From Dipetalonema caudispina (taxonomy: Eukaryota > Nematoda > Chromadorea > Rhabditida > Onchocercidae), in the NCBI GenBank assembly GCA_013365325.1, contig JABVXV010000099.1, forward strand, positions 124,001 to 188,000: 64,000 bases of DNA, given 5' to 3'. The notes beneath the pieces are model-generated. The model searched no databases. It saw only the letters and a list, made by a program, of their open reading frames with translations, and was not told the origin of the DNA. Numbering within the stretch: position 1 is the first letter of the stretch; each line of letters starts with the position of its first letter. Shown piece after piece: positions 12,249 to 24,370 of the stretch. The position numbers were made by a program, and so were the translations under genes.

Positions 12249-15200
12249 ATGAAATCCGAAATAAGCGACTGGAAATACCTCAGTCCAGTCAAAATAAGGT
12301 CCTTTCATTTATCCTTATTAATTGAAACCAAGATATGTGAGAACTGGGTGAAGCAAGATAAAATAAGATAAGGCTATTCCATTGTAGTTTGAAATTTTGA
12401 ATGATTTGTATCACATAGCTTCAGAAGAGGTACCTGGGTTTATACTGATCAAGAGAATATTTCAGGAGCAACACGTTATTCCGGAACACTTGTTATGATA
12501 TCAGTGACAAATGTCTCTTCGTGTCTTCCCCTTATGGAGGTTCTATAGGTATCGTTTCAACATTCGTTAAATGTCTTCAACATCCTCAAGCAGAGGCTGT
12601 TGAATGATTTAATGGGCTCGTCTTCTACTATTCTATCTTCTATGTTAAGTTTGAATCAAATAGGTCCTAACAGTGTTTTAATCGATGGATAATATATCAG
12701 TTTTGTTTTTCATGTTGCTCTAATTCAACTTCTTGATCTCGACTTTGCAATCGGAGCTGACTTATGAGTAAAAGTGTTGATTCAGCGGCTTGCGACCAGA
12801 ATGTTTTCCTTCTATCTTGGAGAGGAAGGCATATTATAGGTAGTAATAGTAGTACACTAAGCATCGTTATTGTTGAAAAATGTATTGTGGATAAGTACCT
12901 TCCTTTTTGCCACTTTCAGCACTGACGTCGGTTTGCAGTATAACAGCGAACCTTATGACGTAAACCAGTTTATAAAAACCAAAAGAATGTTTTTCAGCGA
13001 TTGCTGTACCGGATACCTCTTTCTGGAATGTCATGATAAAAACAAGCTCAGGGAAAATACTTTCAACTTTCAAAGCTCACAATGTACATTCCATGTATTG
13101 GACTCGTTGTCACAGAGTAAGATTCACCGTTCTTGTTTATTTGAAAAAATGTTTAAGTCACATTATTAGTTACCAATTTCCAGCTCTTGTCTAAAAATCT
13201 GCTTATTGTATTTTAAATTCAGCTGGTAATCATCAATATTCTTGGTCGTGTTCTTATTTACACTCCCCTTGGCAAGCTCAAATATCAGTTCATAATCGAT
13301 GAGGTTGTGTTTTTTTTACTTTTTCCTTTGAGTCCTTTTCACGCATAAGGAATATAAAACCGAATTATTTTTCCAATTCAGATATATTTAGGAGATTACC
13401 GTTACTGAAACACGTATATATCATGGAGGAATGGGTAACACAGGTTTAGCAGTTCTTTCCGAAAATAATAGGATATATGCTGTCAACTCAGTCATGGAAG
13501 CTGTACCATGGCGCATTCCCGATATTGCAAGTATTTTTTTAAATAAATTAGTCATGGATATCATATTGACTAGCAGAATCCAAATTTATTTTATATGTCA
13601 TAACTTTTCAGCTTAACTAGATAAAAGGGTTCCTGACTGTTTTAAACATTGGTCGTAAGGATTATCATTCGATAAGATCTAGGCAATAAACAGCTGTAAA
13701 AAAGAAAGATTTCATATATCCATCTAGTATGAATAAGAAGGAAATTAATAAAATATTGCAGAAGCAAGTCACCCATCTGCCTGGAACGTGCTTACATATC
13801 TGCAAGTGACTATTTTGTTTGTTATTGGTAATGCGTTCTATGCAGGTGTGCAAGGGATTGCACCACACCTTCTGGTTTGTCTTTCCTTCCACTGTTTGAA
13901 TGAATTATTTTGTTTGCTTCATTTTTTAAACTGTGTTTTATACTTTTCAGGATCTTTCATGGAAGGTCGATAATGGAGAATACATAAATATTGTTCCAAA
14001 TTGGGATAGTTCTCGAATTGCTCTACTTCATTCGAGCTTTGTTGTTCAGATTATTGATTCAGATTTTTCCCTTCTTTCTACTTTATCTCTTTGTACTGTT
14101 GGTGATGCGATTATAACATCTAGCCTTACGTGGTTAGTTTTAAAACTGCTCGCGTATGAAAATATCAGGTGTTTAGATTCATTGGTAATAATTAGAATTC
14201 TTGGTCAAGATTAACCGTCGTTTTAGGTGTGGCAATGAGGTATTAGCTTTGAAACGTACTCGTCATTCCTTATATTTGATTTCTTTGTGTTCGGAAACGC
14301 ATATGTAAGTCGTTTAAAAAGTATAAGAGCTCGTTGAGACACTCTATTTAGTTTTTATATTATTTTGTACATTCTTAGGATATCATTCTTTTCTGCTTTA
14401 CAGTGATGCCTTTACTTTTTGTTGTAAATATGGGATAAAAAAGGGAAGAAGAGTTAAGGCCAAATCATTTGTATATGTATTCAATTTTTCTTCTATAAAT
14501 CAAAAAGGCATTGCAAATCATATCCAGATTGCACTAATTATTATTTACATTGAAGATATGATTTCGAAAGTCCTGTGGAAATCGATATGGAGCTTGATGG
14601 TATCAAAATTTTCACTACAAATGAAGTTGTTCTTTTATCGCAAGTACCAGGTTTTTTTTTTTGTTTGCATATATTTGAAACATGTTGTCCGATTGGACTG
14701 TGCAATTTTTGTATTTTCTGCTTGGTTACAAATCATGAAACCCGATCTTTGCGTTACACATCATAATAAAACCCGATCTTTGCGTTACACATCATAATAT
14801 GAGTATCAGAGCCAATGCACACAATCTTCGCAGAGTGTCTGTACTTTAGTAGATGAATTCTTGAGTTTTTATTATCAACGTTTGTCGTTTTAATTTATTG
14901 TGTTGCCCTTTGATTTGGTTACGCAAAATATGATTGACCACAACTCATAAATTTAATTTTTGCCTGTTTCTGTTTGCACTGTGTGATGTTGATACCGTCC
15001 TCTCTATTCGTTGTACCTCTGACATAAAATCCTGACACACGCTCAGTCTTTGTTGTCTACGTGATAACCAGTAATTAAAATTATGCATGTATATGAAATC
15101 TCAATATCAGGTACATTTCTTTTGCTCATTTCAACTCCTTGCCGTGTATTTTGTGTTACAGACGCAGTTGATGATGTGCTTGGTGTTGCATCATCAGAGC

Positions 15201-16279
15201 CTGGCGCCATTCTTTACGAAGCTTCAGAGAAACTCATCGAAGGAACGTACGGTGTTTACGAGTATATACACATGATTGGTGAGTTTTGTCTTTTTTTAGC
15301 TAGAATTCACATCAAATGTTTGTTGTTGTGACCTTATTTCTATTCACCTATATTTTTTTTACAGAAGATCAAATGGAGAAGGCCGTACAACAATGTCTTG
15401 TGGCTGCAGCACATCAGTTTGATACTATCTTGCAAAAGAAAATGCTTAGGGTTCGTGTCATGCAAAACTGCAGACTCTATTTCGTTAAAACATATATTAT
15501 TGCAATAGATAATATCCTCATGCTTCGTATTACTATACGACATATGTTAAGGCTGCATCACTTGGGAAATCACTGTTGCGACGGCAAGATGCTTCACAGT
15601 TCGTTGACATATGTCGTGTTATGAGAGTGCTGAACTTTTTGCGAAAGCCGTATATCGGAATGGCACTATCATTTGCGCAGTAGGTTCTTGATATTGTAAT
15701 GTGACTTTCATGGGAGTAATATGATCTGAGATTAGAATAGTTCAATTCGGTTTCTAAATTTAATGCGGCATAATGTCCTCATTAATAAAGAACAATTGAA
15801 GAATGCGGTAGGTAAATATTAGATAGTGAGATTGAATTTCTTTATTGTTTGAACAGAGGTGGGACAGCAGATTCATTTCTCGTAATGCAATATCAAACAT
15901 ATTGGTCAGTTCAGCCTGTAAAAATTATGGAGGGCAAATAAAGCATTACCTCTAAATAAACTCATTGGTGTGAGTTAATTTTGGGCTGTTAAAGAAATGT
16001 CCCGGTGAAATCTTATTATGGGGTGATAATATATGTAAACAAGTGGAACCCTATAAAAGATGGTTTAAAAAGCGTACTAAACATCTCGCTCACTAGATCG
16101 AGTCCTTCTTTATTACGGTATTCTTTCTTTTTGTATATACCACGACCTCGTAGTTTTTGTTTCAGTGGATTCATCAAGGCTTATTGTCAAGACAAGGACG
16201 TACTAAATGCATTTATGCACAAAAATCTACATTTTTCCTTGTATAAAAAACAGACGTAACGTATATACTTGAGAAACTG

Positions 16280-16314
<35 letters not shown>

Positions 16315-19300
16315 GAAAAAACTGTAATATTTTGTACTATTCAGTGCACCAGTTCTGTGTTGCAATGTAATACCAAATGCATTCGTCTGACTGACGGTTT
16401 TAACTGGTGCTTGGTTTTGAAATAGAGCTCATATTAGAAATACCCTAGAAATTCATGTTGAAGTTTATTTTCCGCTTAAGTCGTGGTTTTGGAGGAGCAC
16501 AGTGGTTAATCACTGTATTTTTCAGCTGGATAAAGCGTGGTAAGTGGTAGCATAAAAACAATGAATATTGAAACCAGTTGCTATTTTTAGGTGTACTCCG
16601 TCGTTAAGGAATGAAGAGTTCTAGCTCAGTTTGGAGTCACGTTATATATATATATATATATGATTGAGAAGATTTTCCGCTGAAAGAATTCCGTTTTCGT
16701 TGAATTCAGCAGTTATGAATTATTTATTGCAGGTCAGAAGAGCTGAAAATGAGTGCGCTGATTGATCGTCTTACAGATTTGGGACAGTGGCCGTCGGCAA
16801 TATCCATAAGTAGGTATATGAAGGTACCTTCAAAAAATGGAGTTCACCGGATATTGGCTCATTGGGCATTGAAGAAGGTAATTTCTTGATAGAGGAGTGC
16901 TTTATTTTTGTTTCATTCTTTTCCTACAGTTTTTACACCTTTGCTTTGAATGTTTCGAGTTTTGATTTTTGCTGCTTTAGAATATATTTGTTCTCAATAA
17001 ATTTTCTTCGTATCTTATGTTTAAACATGTTTAAAGAGGTGTTTTGTTTGTTTTCTTTAGATCGAGATGGCGAAAGCGGCAAAAGAAATTGGGAAAATAC
17101 CGGATTTCAAAGCTTTATCAGGAATGATTGTCAGCAAATTTACAAATTATCCTGAAGTCAGCTTTGCAGGTTGGATGTGTTCTTTGGATATCTTAATTTG
17201 TAACTTGCAGAAGTCTTTTTAATGCTTGTTATTATAAGTCAATGACACCTAGTCTTACAGATGTCGCAATGAAAGCTGCTGGTGCTAATTTAAACGAATT
17301 AGCTGAACTTCTGTTAGACAGAGAAACATGTCTTAACAGACAGGTCGAAATGCTTATGAAGTTGAATAAAATTGATCGAGCTTTAGCAAAGGCTGCAAAA
17401 AGCCAGCAACCAGACCTTTGTAAGTATTTTAATATCCTTTGGGTATGTTTGGTTTTATTAGCACATTTATCATTCAAGTACTCTAGTTTATTTGGAATTG
17501 ACGCGGTGAAACTTTTGGCACGTTAAATTACTCTTAAACTTTACTAAGCGCGTTTCAGTACATTATGTTCTAACTTATTTGAAAAGAACGCAGAAGAAGG
17601 AAGTCATTGATCACCTTGTATTGAAATTGCCGCAGGCTCTTTGTCTCTACCAGGATTACTTAAAGGTAATGGTAATACAATCGGTAAAAGCTGTTCTAAA
17701 TAATCAATTGTGGTGCATTGTGTATTTTGAAGGAGATTAATTACAGGAGGAGGCACCGCGTCATCTTCTAGCGTTATATGTGCAGAAAGACGACTTTGCT
17801 CGTCAGTCGTTGTATTATTTGAAGGAATCCGAATCTACACCATGGAATCCTTTCGATAATAAGGATAAAGTAGAAGGGCTGTTGAAAGCAGAGATGAGCT
17901 TGAATAAGTTGAAAGTATGTGAACCAATCATTTTGTTTTGTGAATCAAATGGCTGATATTGTGACGAAATGGTGACCGGAATCATCAGTACTGTGACATT
18001 CAGGAGTTTCGTTTTTAGGAATATACGACAGCTCAGTTGGCTGCTGAAACAGCTGAATTGTTTAGCATATGCGAAACTTTGGACGGAAAACCTGATTTTA
18101 ATGATGTTGACAGAACGAGTATTAGATGCGTTTACATGTGGGCTGTAGGGCATCGAGAAGATAATTTGGCAGAACTGCTTAGAAAGAAATTCAAATTAAC
18201 TGAGAAAGCGTATGTTTTTTCGTTTTTCTTTTGGATAAAATGTTTTACATTGAGACAAATTTCGATTGTCTTTTACTAAGGATTATAATAATTCTGCACG
18301 TTTCTTGCAGTGTGCTCTGTATTCCCTTGTTAACTATGTATTATGAACCTTTTAAAGAAAGCTTGAGGCAGTTCCACTGAATCATTCCATTGATAAGATT
18401 GTTGGTATTGAAGAAACAAAAAGCAGTATTCACTTGCATTTTCATGTAGATCTTAATATAATAAGGTATTATAAAAAGTCCTTTTGCGTACTAGAGTTGA
18501 TCGTGTTTAATTGGTTGGATAGTTTTGTCAAGTGATTGTTGTTTGAATAATTTTGTGGCTCTGTTCAAAATGATGTCTAAGCAGTACAAAAAAGCGAATG
18601 CCGTAGTAAAGTTTTGAACGGTTGTGGTGATTTGTTTTCTAGATGTTACATGTGGAAAATCGAAAGCTATGCTCGTAATAAATTATGGCATCATCTTGAA
18701 AGCTTATTCAGATCCAAAAAGATTCTCCCAAGTTACATGGTAAGTCGCACTGTATTCTTTGTTCGATACTATATTATTTTAGTCGTTACAGTACTGTCGG
18801 TGTATCGTAACCTTTTCCCTTATATTTATCATTGCTTGTTGAAATTATTTTCAGCCATTTATCGAAGTTTGTGCACGTTATGGGAATGAGTCTTTGTGTA
18901 GATCATTCATCGAGAAACTTACAAGTCCCGTGGAAATAGTTGAAAGCCTGCTCTTATTGGAGTTAGATATTTCTTTTACTCATTTTGTTCATGTTAAAAG
19001 TTTTCACTGAAGAATCAACTTATCGGTATAAAAATGTTGTAACTAGATTTTTTGACAGTTTATGTGGTCTTTTTAGTTTTCAGAAAATGTGCCACAAACT
19101 TCATTAGTCTAATATGTATACTCATGGTTTTTTTCGATAACATTTTCATATTCAAAATCAAGTCATACCTTGTTACGGCTTTGCTTTTTACTATGGAAAA
19201 TAGTTTTTATTGCAGAAAGCCAGTTGAAGCTGCGAATTATGCTGCTGAGAAGAAATTATTTGTCTTGCTAGAAAAAATTCATGCTCGATACCGGGGAAAC

Positions 19301-19354
19301 AAGGAAGTTGCTCCAATTGTCACACAAATTTTGAATGCTACAAAGAAGACCTGA
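12249..19354 (+). CDS. vps-16: VPS16, core subunit of the HOPS/CORVET endolysosomal tethering complexes
   Basis: VPS16 is a class C Vps protein that binds VPS33 and forms the core of HOPS and CORVET, which tether and fuse late endosomes, lysosomes and lysosome-related organelles. Well supported exons: 12998-13116, 13223-13303, 13392-13530, 13762-13874, 13951-14132, 14227-14304, 14556-14650, 15162-15278, 15365-15450, 15552-15679, 16733-16877, 17061-17169, 17261-17419, 17559-17665, 17747-17914, 18019-18209, 18643-18739, 18855-18961 and 19216-19354. Every junction keeps phase. The first part is the beta-propeller (ELDGIKIFTTNEVVLLSQVP), the second the alpha-solenoid (QQCLVAAAHQFD, AASLGKSLLRR, GVHRILAHWA). 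A tentative first exon, 12249-12336 (starts MKSEISDWKYLSPVK), ends at a GTGAGA donor in the needed phase and gives about 815 aa, close to the 839 aa of human VPS16. Confidence is high for everything after 12998 and moderate for the start. Confidence 0.95.
14738..14799. repeat. two perfect tandem copies of a 31-bp unit in a vps-16 intron
   Basis: The unit begins AAACCCGATCTTTGCGTTAC and occupies 14738-14768, repeated exactly at 14769-14799. It lies in the intron between the exons ending 14650 and starting 15162. With two copies it is probably a recent slippage or local duplication. Confidence 0.9.
16283..16312. repeat. (AT)15 microsatellite in a vps-16 intron
   Basis: An uninterrupted AT dinucleotide run. 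A shorter TA run sits at 16643-16661 in the same intron (15680-16732), just upstream of the next acceptor. Both are likely polymorphic simple repeats. Confidence 0.95.
16643..16661. repeat. (TA)9 microsatellite in a vps-16 intron
   Basis: A pure TA run about 70 bases upstream of the acceptor at 16731-16732. It is the second simple repeat in this 1-kb intron. Confidence 0.9.
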
Positions 19355-20062
19355 TATAACTGCAATATTCCCAAGTGTTCCTGTATTATATCTATCAGTT
19401 ATGTCTAGATCTTCAGTGCAGTACTTCCCCTTGATGGTTGGACTGTACACAGGACTTGGCTACTCATGAGCCTTTCGAAGGCGGATTACGACAGTTACCG
19501 TTAAACTCTTTAAAAATTCATTTCGTGTTTAAATTGTTAGTCGGATACCGGAAAAAGTAACATGGCCGATTGGAATAGGTTAATGTTTATAATTACCATG
19601 ATGCAGTTACTTCTGCCTCCAGCTATTTCTTGGAGGATATGAGGCGTTGAAAGATTTTGCTCTATCAGACAGCCAAAAAATAACTCATTAGCTTTGTTTG
19701 TAAAGTTACTTTTGAATATATTTCTGCACTTATTATTGTTTTTAAAAAGTGTAAACAAGTTCCTTAGTAGTGAATGTGTGCTGTTATTTGATTTAAACGA
19801 TGTTTGTATATCTTCTTTATTACGTATTCATGAAATTTTCACTTACTGTTTTGAAAATTGGATTTATTAAATCCCACTGATTTCCGTGTCTTCTAGAGAG
19901 TTGTCTTTCAGGTTCACTGCTATTGCAGAAGCATGACTCTGAAAATACAGTTTGCAGCTAGCAAATTATTTGCGATGCCTGTAACCTGTTCGAGGTGTCT
20001 GCGGTTCATTTTCTACATCGAGTCGTCCGATTCAACATTTTTAAATCTTGTATTGACAAAAG

Positions 20063-20069
20063 TTTTCAG
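20063..20069 (+). promoter_or_regulatory. splice acceptor (possible spliced-leader trans-splice site) just upstream of the CAML-like start
   Basis: TTTTCAG is followed by ten bases and then the ATG at 20080. An acceptor so close to a start codon, with no obvious coding exon before it, is typical of nematode SL trans-splicing. A 5'-UTR intron is the alternative. The gene starts about 725 bp after the vps-16 stop on the same strand. Confidence 0.5.
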
Positions 20070-20079
20070 GGGAGAGGTT

Positions 20080-21537
20080 ATGATACTGAAACCTGAAAGC
20101 ACAACTATTTCCCAGATACGCGAAAGAAGACGGGAACGTATTTTACGAAACTCCGATCAACGCATTAAGAGGATCCTGAGTGGACCAGATGGAAGTTAGT
20201 TTGCACTACTTATTTAACTATTTATCACCAATTCATTGTAAAGAATTAATGAAGATTGTTGAATTTTTGTCTTAATCTTTATTATGTTCAGCGGAGGTAC
20301 GAAATGCACCTGCACTGGAAGGTGGAGAAGGTTTCAAAGATTTGGTGCATTCATCTGAAACTTCAATAAGGTGAAATACAACGTATATTTTTGGCCTGAT
20401 ATATATCCATTTGTTAATAATGTTAATAAAATTCTCCATGTTTATATTTTAACTGTATGTTTTATTACATCGCTGGTTGATTTCATGAATAAAAATAGTG
20501 GTGAAGACACGGCAACCAATAAATCGATAGCGTCGTCTTCCTTTTCGTGTACATCAGTGAATTGTTTATGGAAAGCCTTACTTGTTGGTATGTTTCGTAC
20601 AGTTTATTTGAGAGCACCTATCTCTTGTCGTTGGGATCTGGATTTGTTTTAGAATGTTTCTTTGAATTAACTGTGATTGATTTTCATCTTTTCGAAGTCG
20701 GTTGCTGGATTGTACTTTTAAGCCTTTTGGGATTCTTGTGAGTAGTATGGCCATACTCTAAAAATTACAGGACTTAAGATTATAAAAAAGGATTTTGTTA
20801 CATTTCATTGTTATTATGTATCGTTTTGTGACTTTCCAAATTTCTTCCTTTCATTGTGGATCATGTTCTCTTTTTGCAACAGAAATCCTTTTTTTTCCAA
20901 TGAATTTATTTTTTTTTGAATTATCACTTTAATTTTAGGACTGATTATGCGATTGGCAGTTTCTTTTTTGTTGATAGAGAATATTATCTGGCCTTGGATT
21001 ATCCTTTACACGATGTCCGTATGTAAAGGGTTTCTTCAGGTTTCATGTTTATAGATTTTTCGTTAAGATTTAGAGATTCGAAGTTGCATAGGTCTCTTGT
21101 ACAAGTAAGGTAAACATTATTTCTTCCTTTCCCCCCCACCTCCCAAAAAAAAAAAAATCTTCTGATTAGAGTTCAATAGATGGTTGATTGAAAGATCCTT
21201 TTTTTTTAATTGTAATCTTTATCTGATTAATAACCGAAGTGGTTTTAGCTTTCATCACTATGCAATCCTGATGGTCACTTTTTCCGTTCAAGGCTACATT
21301 TGGGATTGAATATTGATCTTTTATCACATGCAGGTTCGTCATAATAGTATAAGAGAATATTAGTTTCCCTTTTTTTATTTTTCATTTCTTCCTGATCAAA
21401 ATCATATTTCAGGTACCATTGTTCAAAACATTTGGTGTTTCATCAAAGAGTCTTTAGTGGTTGCTTTGTCTTTCATATTATTTAACGCTCTTTTTTGCGT
21501 GTTCTCTCTGATCAGTGGTAAATGCTGCTCACTGTAG
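20080..21537 (+). CDS. CAML/GET2-like subunit of the tail-anchored protein insertion receptor
   Basis: Likely orthologue of vertebrate CAMLG (calcium-modulating cyclophilin ligand), the functional equivalent of yeast GET2. With WRB/GET1 it forms the ER receptor for the TRC40/GET3 (ASNA-1) ATPase carrying tail-anchored proteins. Exons are 20080-20194, 20292-20370, 20499-20587, 20939-21018, 21249-21333 and 21413-21537; all junctions keep phase and sum to 190 codons plus stop. The N-terminal motif ERRRERILRNSDQRIKRI matches the conserved basic helix in CAML that binds TRC40. Three hydrophobic segments follow: LLVGLIMRLAVSFLLIE, IIWPWIILYTMS, and VVALSFILFNALFCVFSLIS at the C-terminus. This order agrees with CAML: cytosolic basic N-terminus, then C-terminal membrane helices. 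At 190 aa it is shorter than human CAML (296 aa), mostly in the low-complexity linker. The assignment rests on the basic motif plus membrane layout. Confidence 0.75.
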
Positions 21538-22446
21538 GCTTTATTTTTTAGGCTGATTTTGTTGGCCTCAGTAGTTACTGTCTTCCTATGTTATTGTTAT
21601 TCCAATTATTGAAAACATTTTGCAATTAAAATTTGAAATCGAAGGTGTAAAACTGTTAACTATTTCCTACATTTTTGAACCTCTTTGAGTGACAAACTGT
21701 TACATCACGTCACTACGTGATCTACATCATTGTTTAATTTTATGGTTAAGTATAACGGTTCACGCATTCTTTTAAATGTGGATATAATCTACCTATTTCT
21801 TGTGTTGAGCCTCGTTATATGCTACTTGGTCTGCTAATAAATCCTCTGTTCTTTCTGATTTTGGTTCATGCATGTGCACATAATCCTTCTTCGTTTCAGC
21901 AACCAACTCTTGGTTACCCTTACATATTTAGCGAGTACGTGTATTTACACTGTCCATCTTTAGGAAAACCATCTTCAGCTTTTTTGAAATACCAAGTGAG
22001 TTGAACACGAGAGGAGATGCCTTTGCGGTACACAGCATTGGAATCATTGTCTTTCCCTTCACGTACTACCCTGAAAATGACGGATCGTAACCGTTCCATG
22101 GAATTCATACTTTTGCCTCTCATAATGTTAAAAAATTTCGCTGTTACGTAATCGTTTCCATCAATGATCTCGAAATTAATTTGGTATTGACTTTGATTTT
22201 ATATGTTCTCGTTAACCTGAAAACAAATCGGTTTTCTTTGACACCGAAGATTATGTTCATCTAGTAGTATTTGAAACATATTTGACAGGCTAAGTCAGTT
22301 TCTTTATCGAACATCGTGGAATTCAGTCATTATAATCTTCTTAGCGCGTAATGAATCCTTGATTAAACTTTTTTGGGCAGTCATTCAATAGGCCTTAGAA
22401 TAAACCTTTGTAAACCTTCATTCCATAGCCTGAATGCTTCTAGTAC

Positions 22447-22477
<31 letters not shown>

Positions 22478-23189
22478 CTTTGCGTTATCATTTGCATCAA
22501 TAAACTTGTTTGTTATAAATGTTTCAAAGCTGTTTGCTATGCTTCAATCTCGCAGTAAAGGAAACCACAGATCTATCTGATCTACTATTCCACTGCGCTT
22601 TTGCACGATTTCCGTTCAGTAGTCGTGCTGTCTTTATCTGTATTGACTTTTCCTATGCTTATTTTCAAATACAGTTTTTCAAAATAATCGAAATTGTTCA
22701 CTCTCAATACTCACTAAGGTCTTTTATCACTGAAATCTTCCGTCGTTTGTGAATCCGGAATTTTTTCAACAGATATTGAATCCCATAATTTTCAGTCTTC
22801 CGGACAGCATTGTTTGATCTTTGATCTTTGTTCTTGGCAAAGACGAAGTAAAGCTCCAAAAGAACCTTAAAGCTCTCTTCGAAAATTTCAGGTTTTGGCT
22901 TTCATATTCATGTGGAAAGTGTCGGTTTGCTATTTATAAGGTGAAGTGCCTAAATTATATAATCATCCTGTCAGGTTAAATTTACCGACAGCAAAATGTC
23001 GGTTAATCAAATACTACAGTATTTTCATTAAGGAGGAACGTTTTAACAGTTTTCATTAAAGAAAACATCGCACCTTCTAGTAATCCACCGATTCCCTATT
23101 TAGGCATTGCTATTCGTATCTGTCAACTGTTACAGCTGCAATAAGAATGTAGTTTATCGCACATTGAAATCTTTGTCTTCAACAGAGCA
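21538..23189. other. gene-poor AT-rich stretch with a 28-base poly(A) tract
   Basis: No coding signal that I can support. A run of 28 A lies at 22447-22474. The open frames are short and without splice partners. The last few hundred bases may include worn 5' parts of the pol relic that begins near 23190 (a CxxC-containing stretch near 22910), but this is too degraded to call. Confidence 0.5.
22447..22474. repeat. poly(A) tract, 28 bases
   Basis: Uninterrupted A run preceded by CTTCTAGTAC. It could be a slippage product or the tail of an old retroposed copy; I see no recognisable body upstream. Confidence 0.9.
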
Positions 23190-24370
23190 AAAGAATTAGT
23201 CAAATGGAGAAATAAGGCCTTGCCGTAAGACTCACCAAAGAAAGTCCCACAAATGATCAATGATCTAAAATTTCCTGTAATGACCGATCACAAACCTTCC
23301 TCTGCAATCTTCGTAACAAAGAAAGATATTCCACTGTAACCACTAACCGACTTGAACGCTGGTCTATCAATTTCTTTGATTGCTACTGAATACCATACTA
23401 TTTCCAAATTAGATTAAGTCAATACGTTATTCCATCTTATCGTAGAATGATGAAATTGTTTTTGCTGTGGTTGAAGCCAAACACCTCTCAACATATTTTG
23501 AGCCCTTCCAGTTAATGAAGACAAAATTCGTGAGTAAACTGATGTCGGTCATCTTCACCAATTCGTTGTTCTAATCAAAAACTATTACCAGTTCTTGTTG
23601 ATAGTTGTCTGATATAAAGAGAAGTTCTTGTCCCTATATCACTTCAGGCTCAAGTCTTTCATCAGCTGAATGAAGAGTTTCGCTTACAGCCGTATCTATT
23701 GACTCGTTTGTTAGGAACTGTCATCAGTGTCAAATAAGAGCTAAATCTCTTTTCTAAATTGAGTTTCTTTGATATTTTTTTTGCTGAATACCTCTGGTCA
23801 TTCATTGACCATGCACACCCTTAGTTCGTCATTACTTTCTACTTTTCGTCGATTCCTTTTCTAAATAGTCTAGAGTCCATCGACAGAACAATTGTATCAG
23901 CAAAGACTTTTTCGCTCCATTTTAAATGGCGGGAAGCTCAGTTCACCTTCACTAAATTCTACGTCTTCTGCTTGTTCAACGATATTATTCATGCTAGATT
24001 ACCTTCTTTTCATCCGCAGTCAAATAGCCAAGCAAGCATACTATCCGAGAAGGAGATGGAAGTGGTATAGTAAATCATCAATTTTTTTTTTTGCCGACCG
24101 CTTCATTCCCAATCTAGCAATTAGTGAATGCACTCCAGTTGAACTGTTCTTCAGTTATTCATTTTACGGCATTTGCAGCCTATTCGTAATCAGCCGTATT
24201 AGGCCCCCTAATCAGAAATTGAAAAAGCTTAATAGCCATCATAAGCACGATCTCGACGATCTAGTACAGACAATTTTGCTACTACGATAACTGCCCTTAT
24301 CTGGTTGCAGTTGAGACGAAAATTTGAAGAAGTATGCCGGTCACGTCATTTCTTGTTTTAGTGGTAAGTT
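23190..24370 (+). pseudogene. decayed Ty3/gypsy-type retrotransposon pol relic (reverse transcriptase and integrase fragments)
   Basis: Fragments of a retroelement polyprotein appear in the expected order but in different frames with many stops, so the copy is dead. Around 23391-23450 is an RT-like piece (ISKLD, then LFHLIVE). At 23701-23748 is the integrase zinc-finger end, SFVRNCHQCQIRAKS. At about 23829-23870 is the start of the integrase core (YFLLFVDSFSK). At 23980-24037 is the late-core signature HARLPSFHPQSNSQAS. At 24130-24210 lie a TPVELFF motif and an RPP motif, as in the gypsy integrase C-terminus, and near 24334-24365 a GHVISCFSG piece. No LTRs were recognised on either side. Family-level assignment to Ty3/gypsy comes from the motif order; the clade cannot be stated. 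Confidence 0.85.

Noticed and set aside
12870..13169. 99-aa open frame with a signal-peptide-like start (MLKNVLWISTFLFATF)
   Set aside because: It overlaps the VPS16 exon 12998-13116 in another frame; the VPS16 frame has homology and splice phase, this one has neither.
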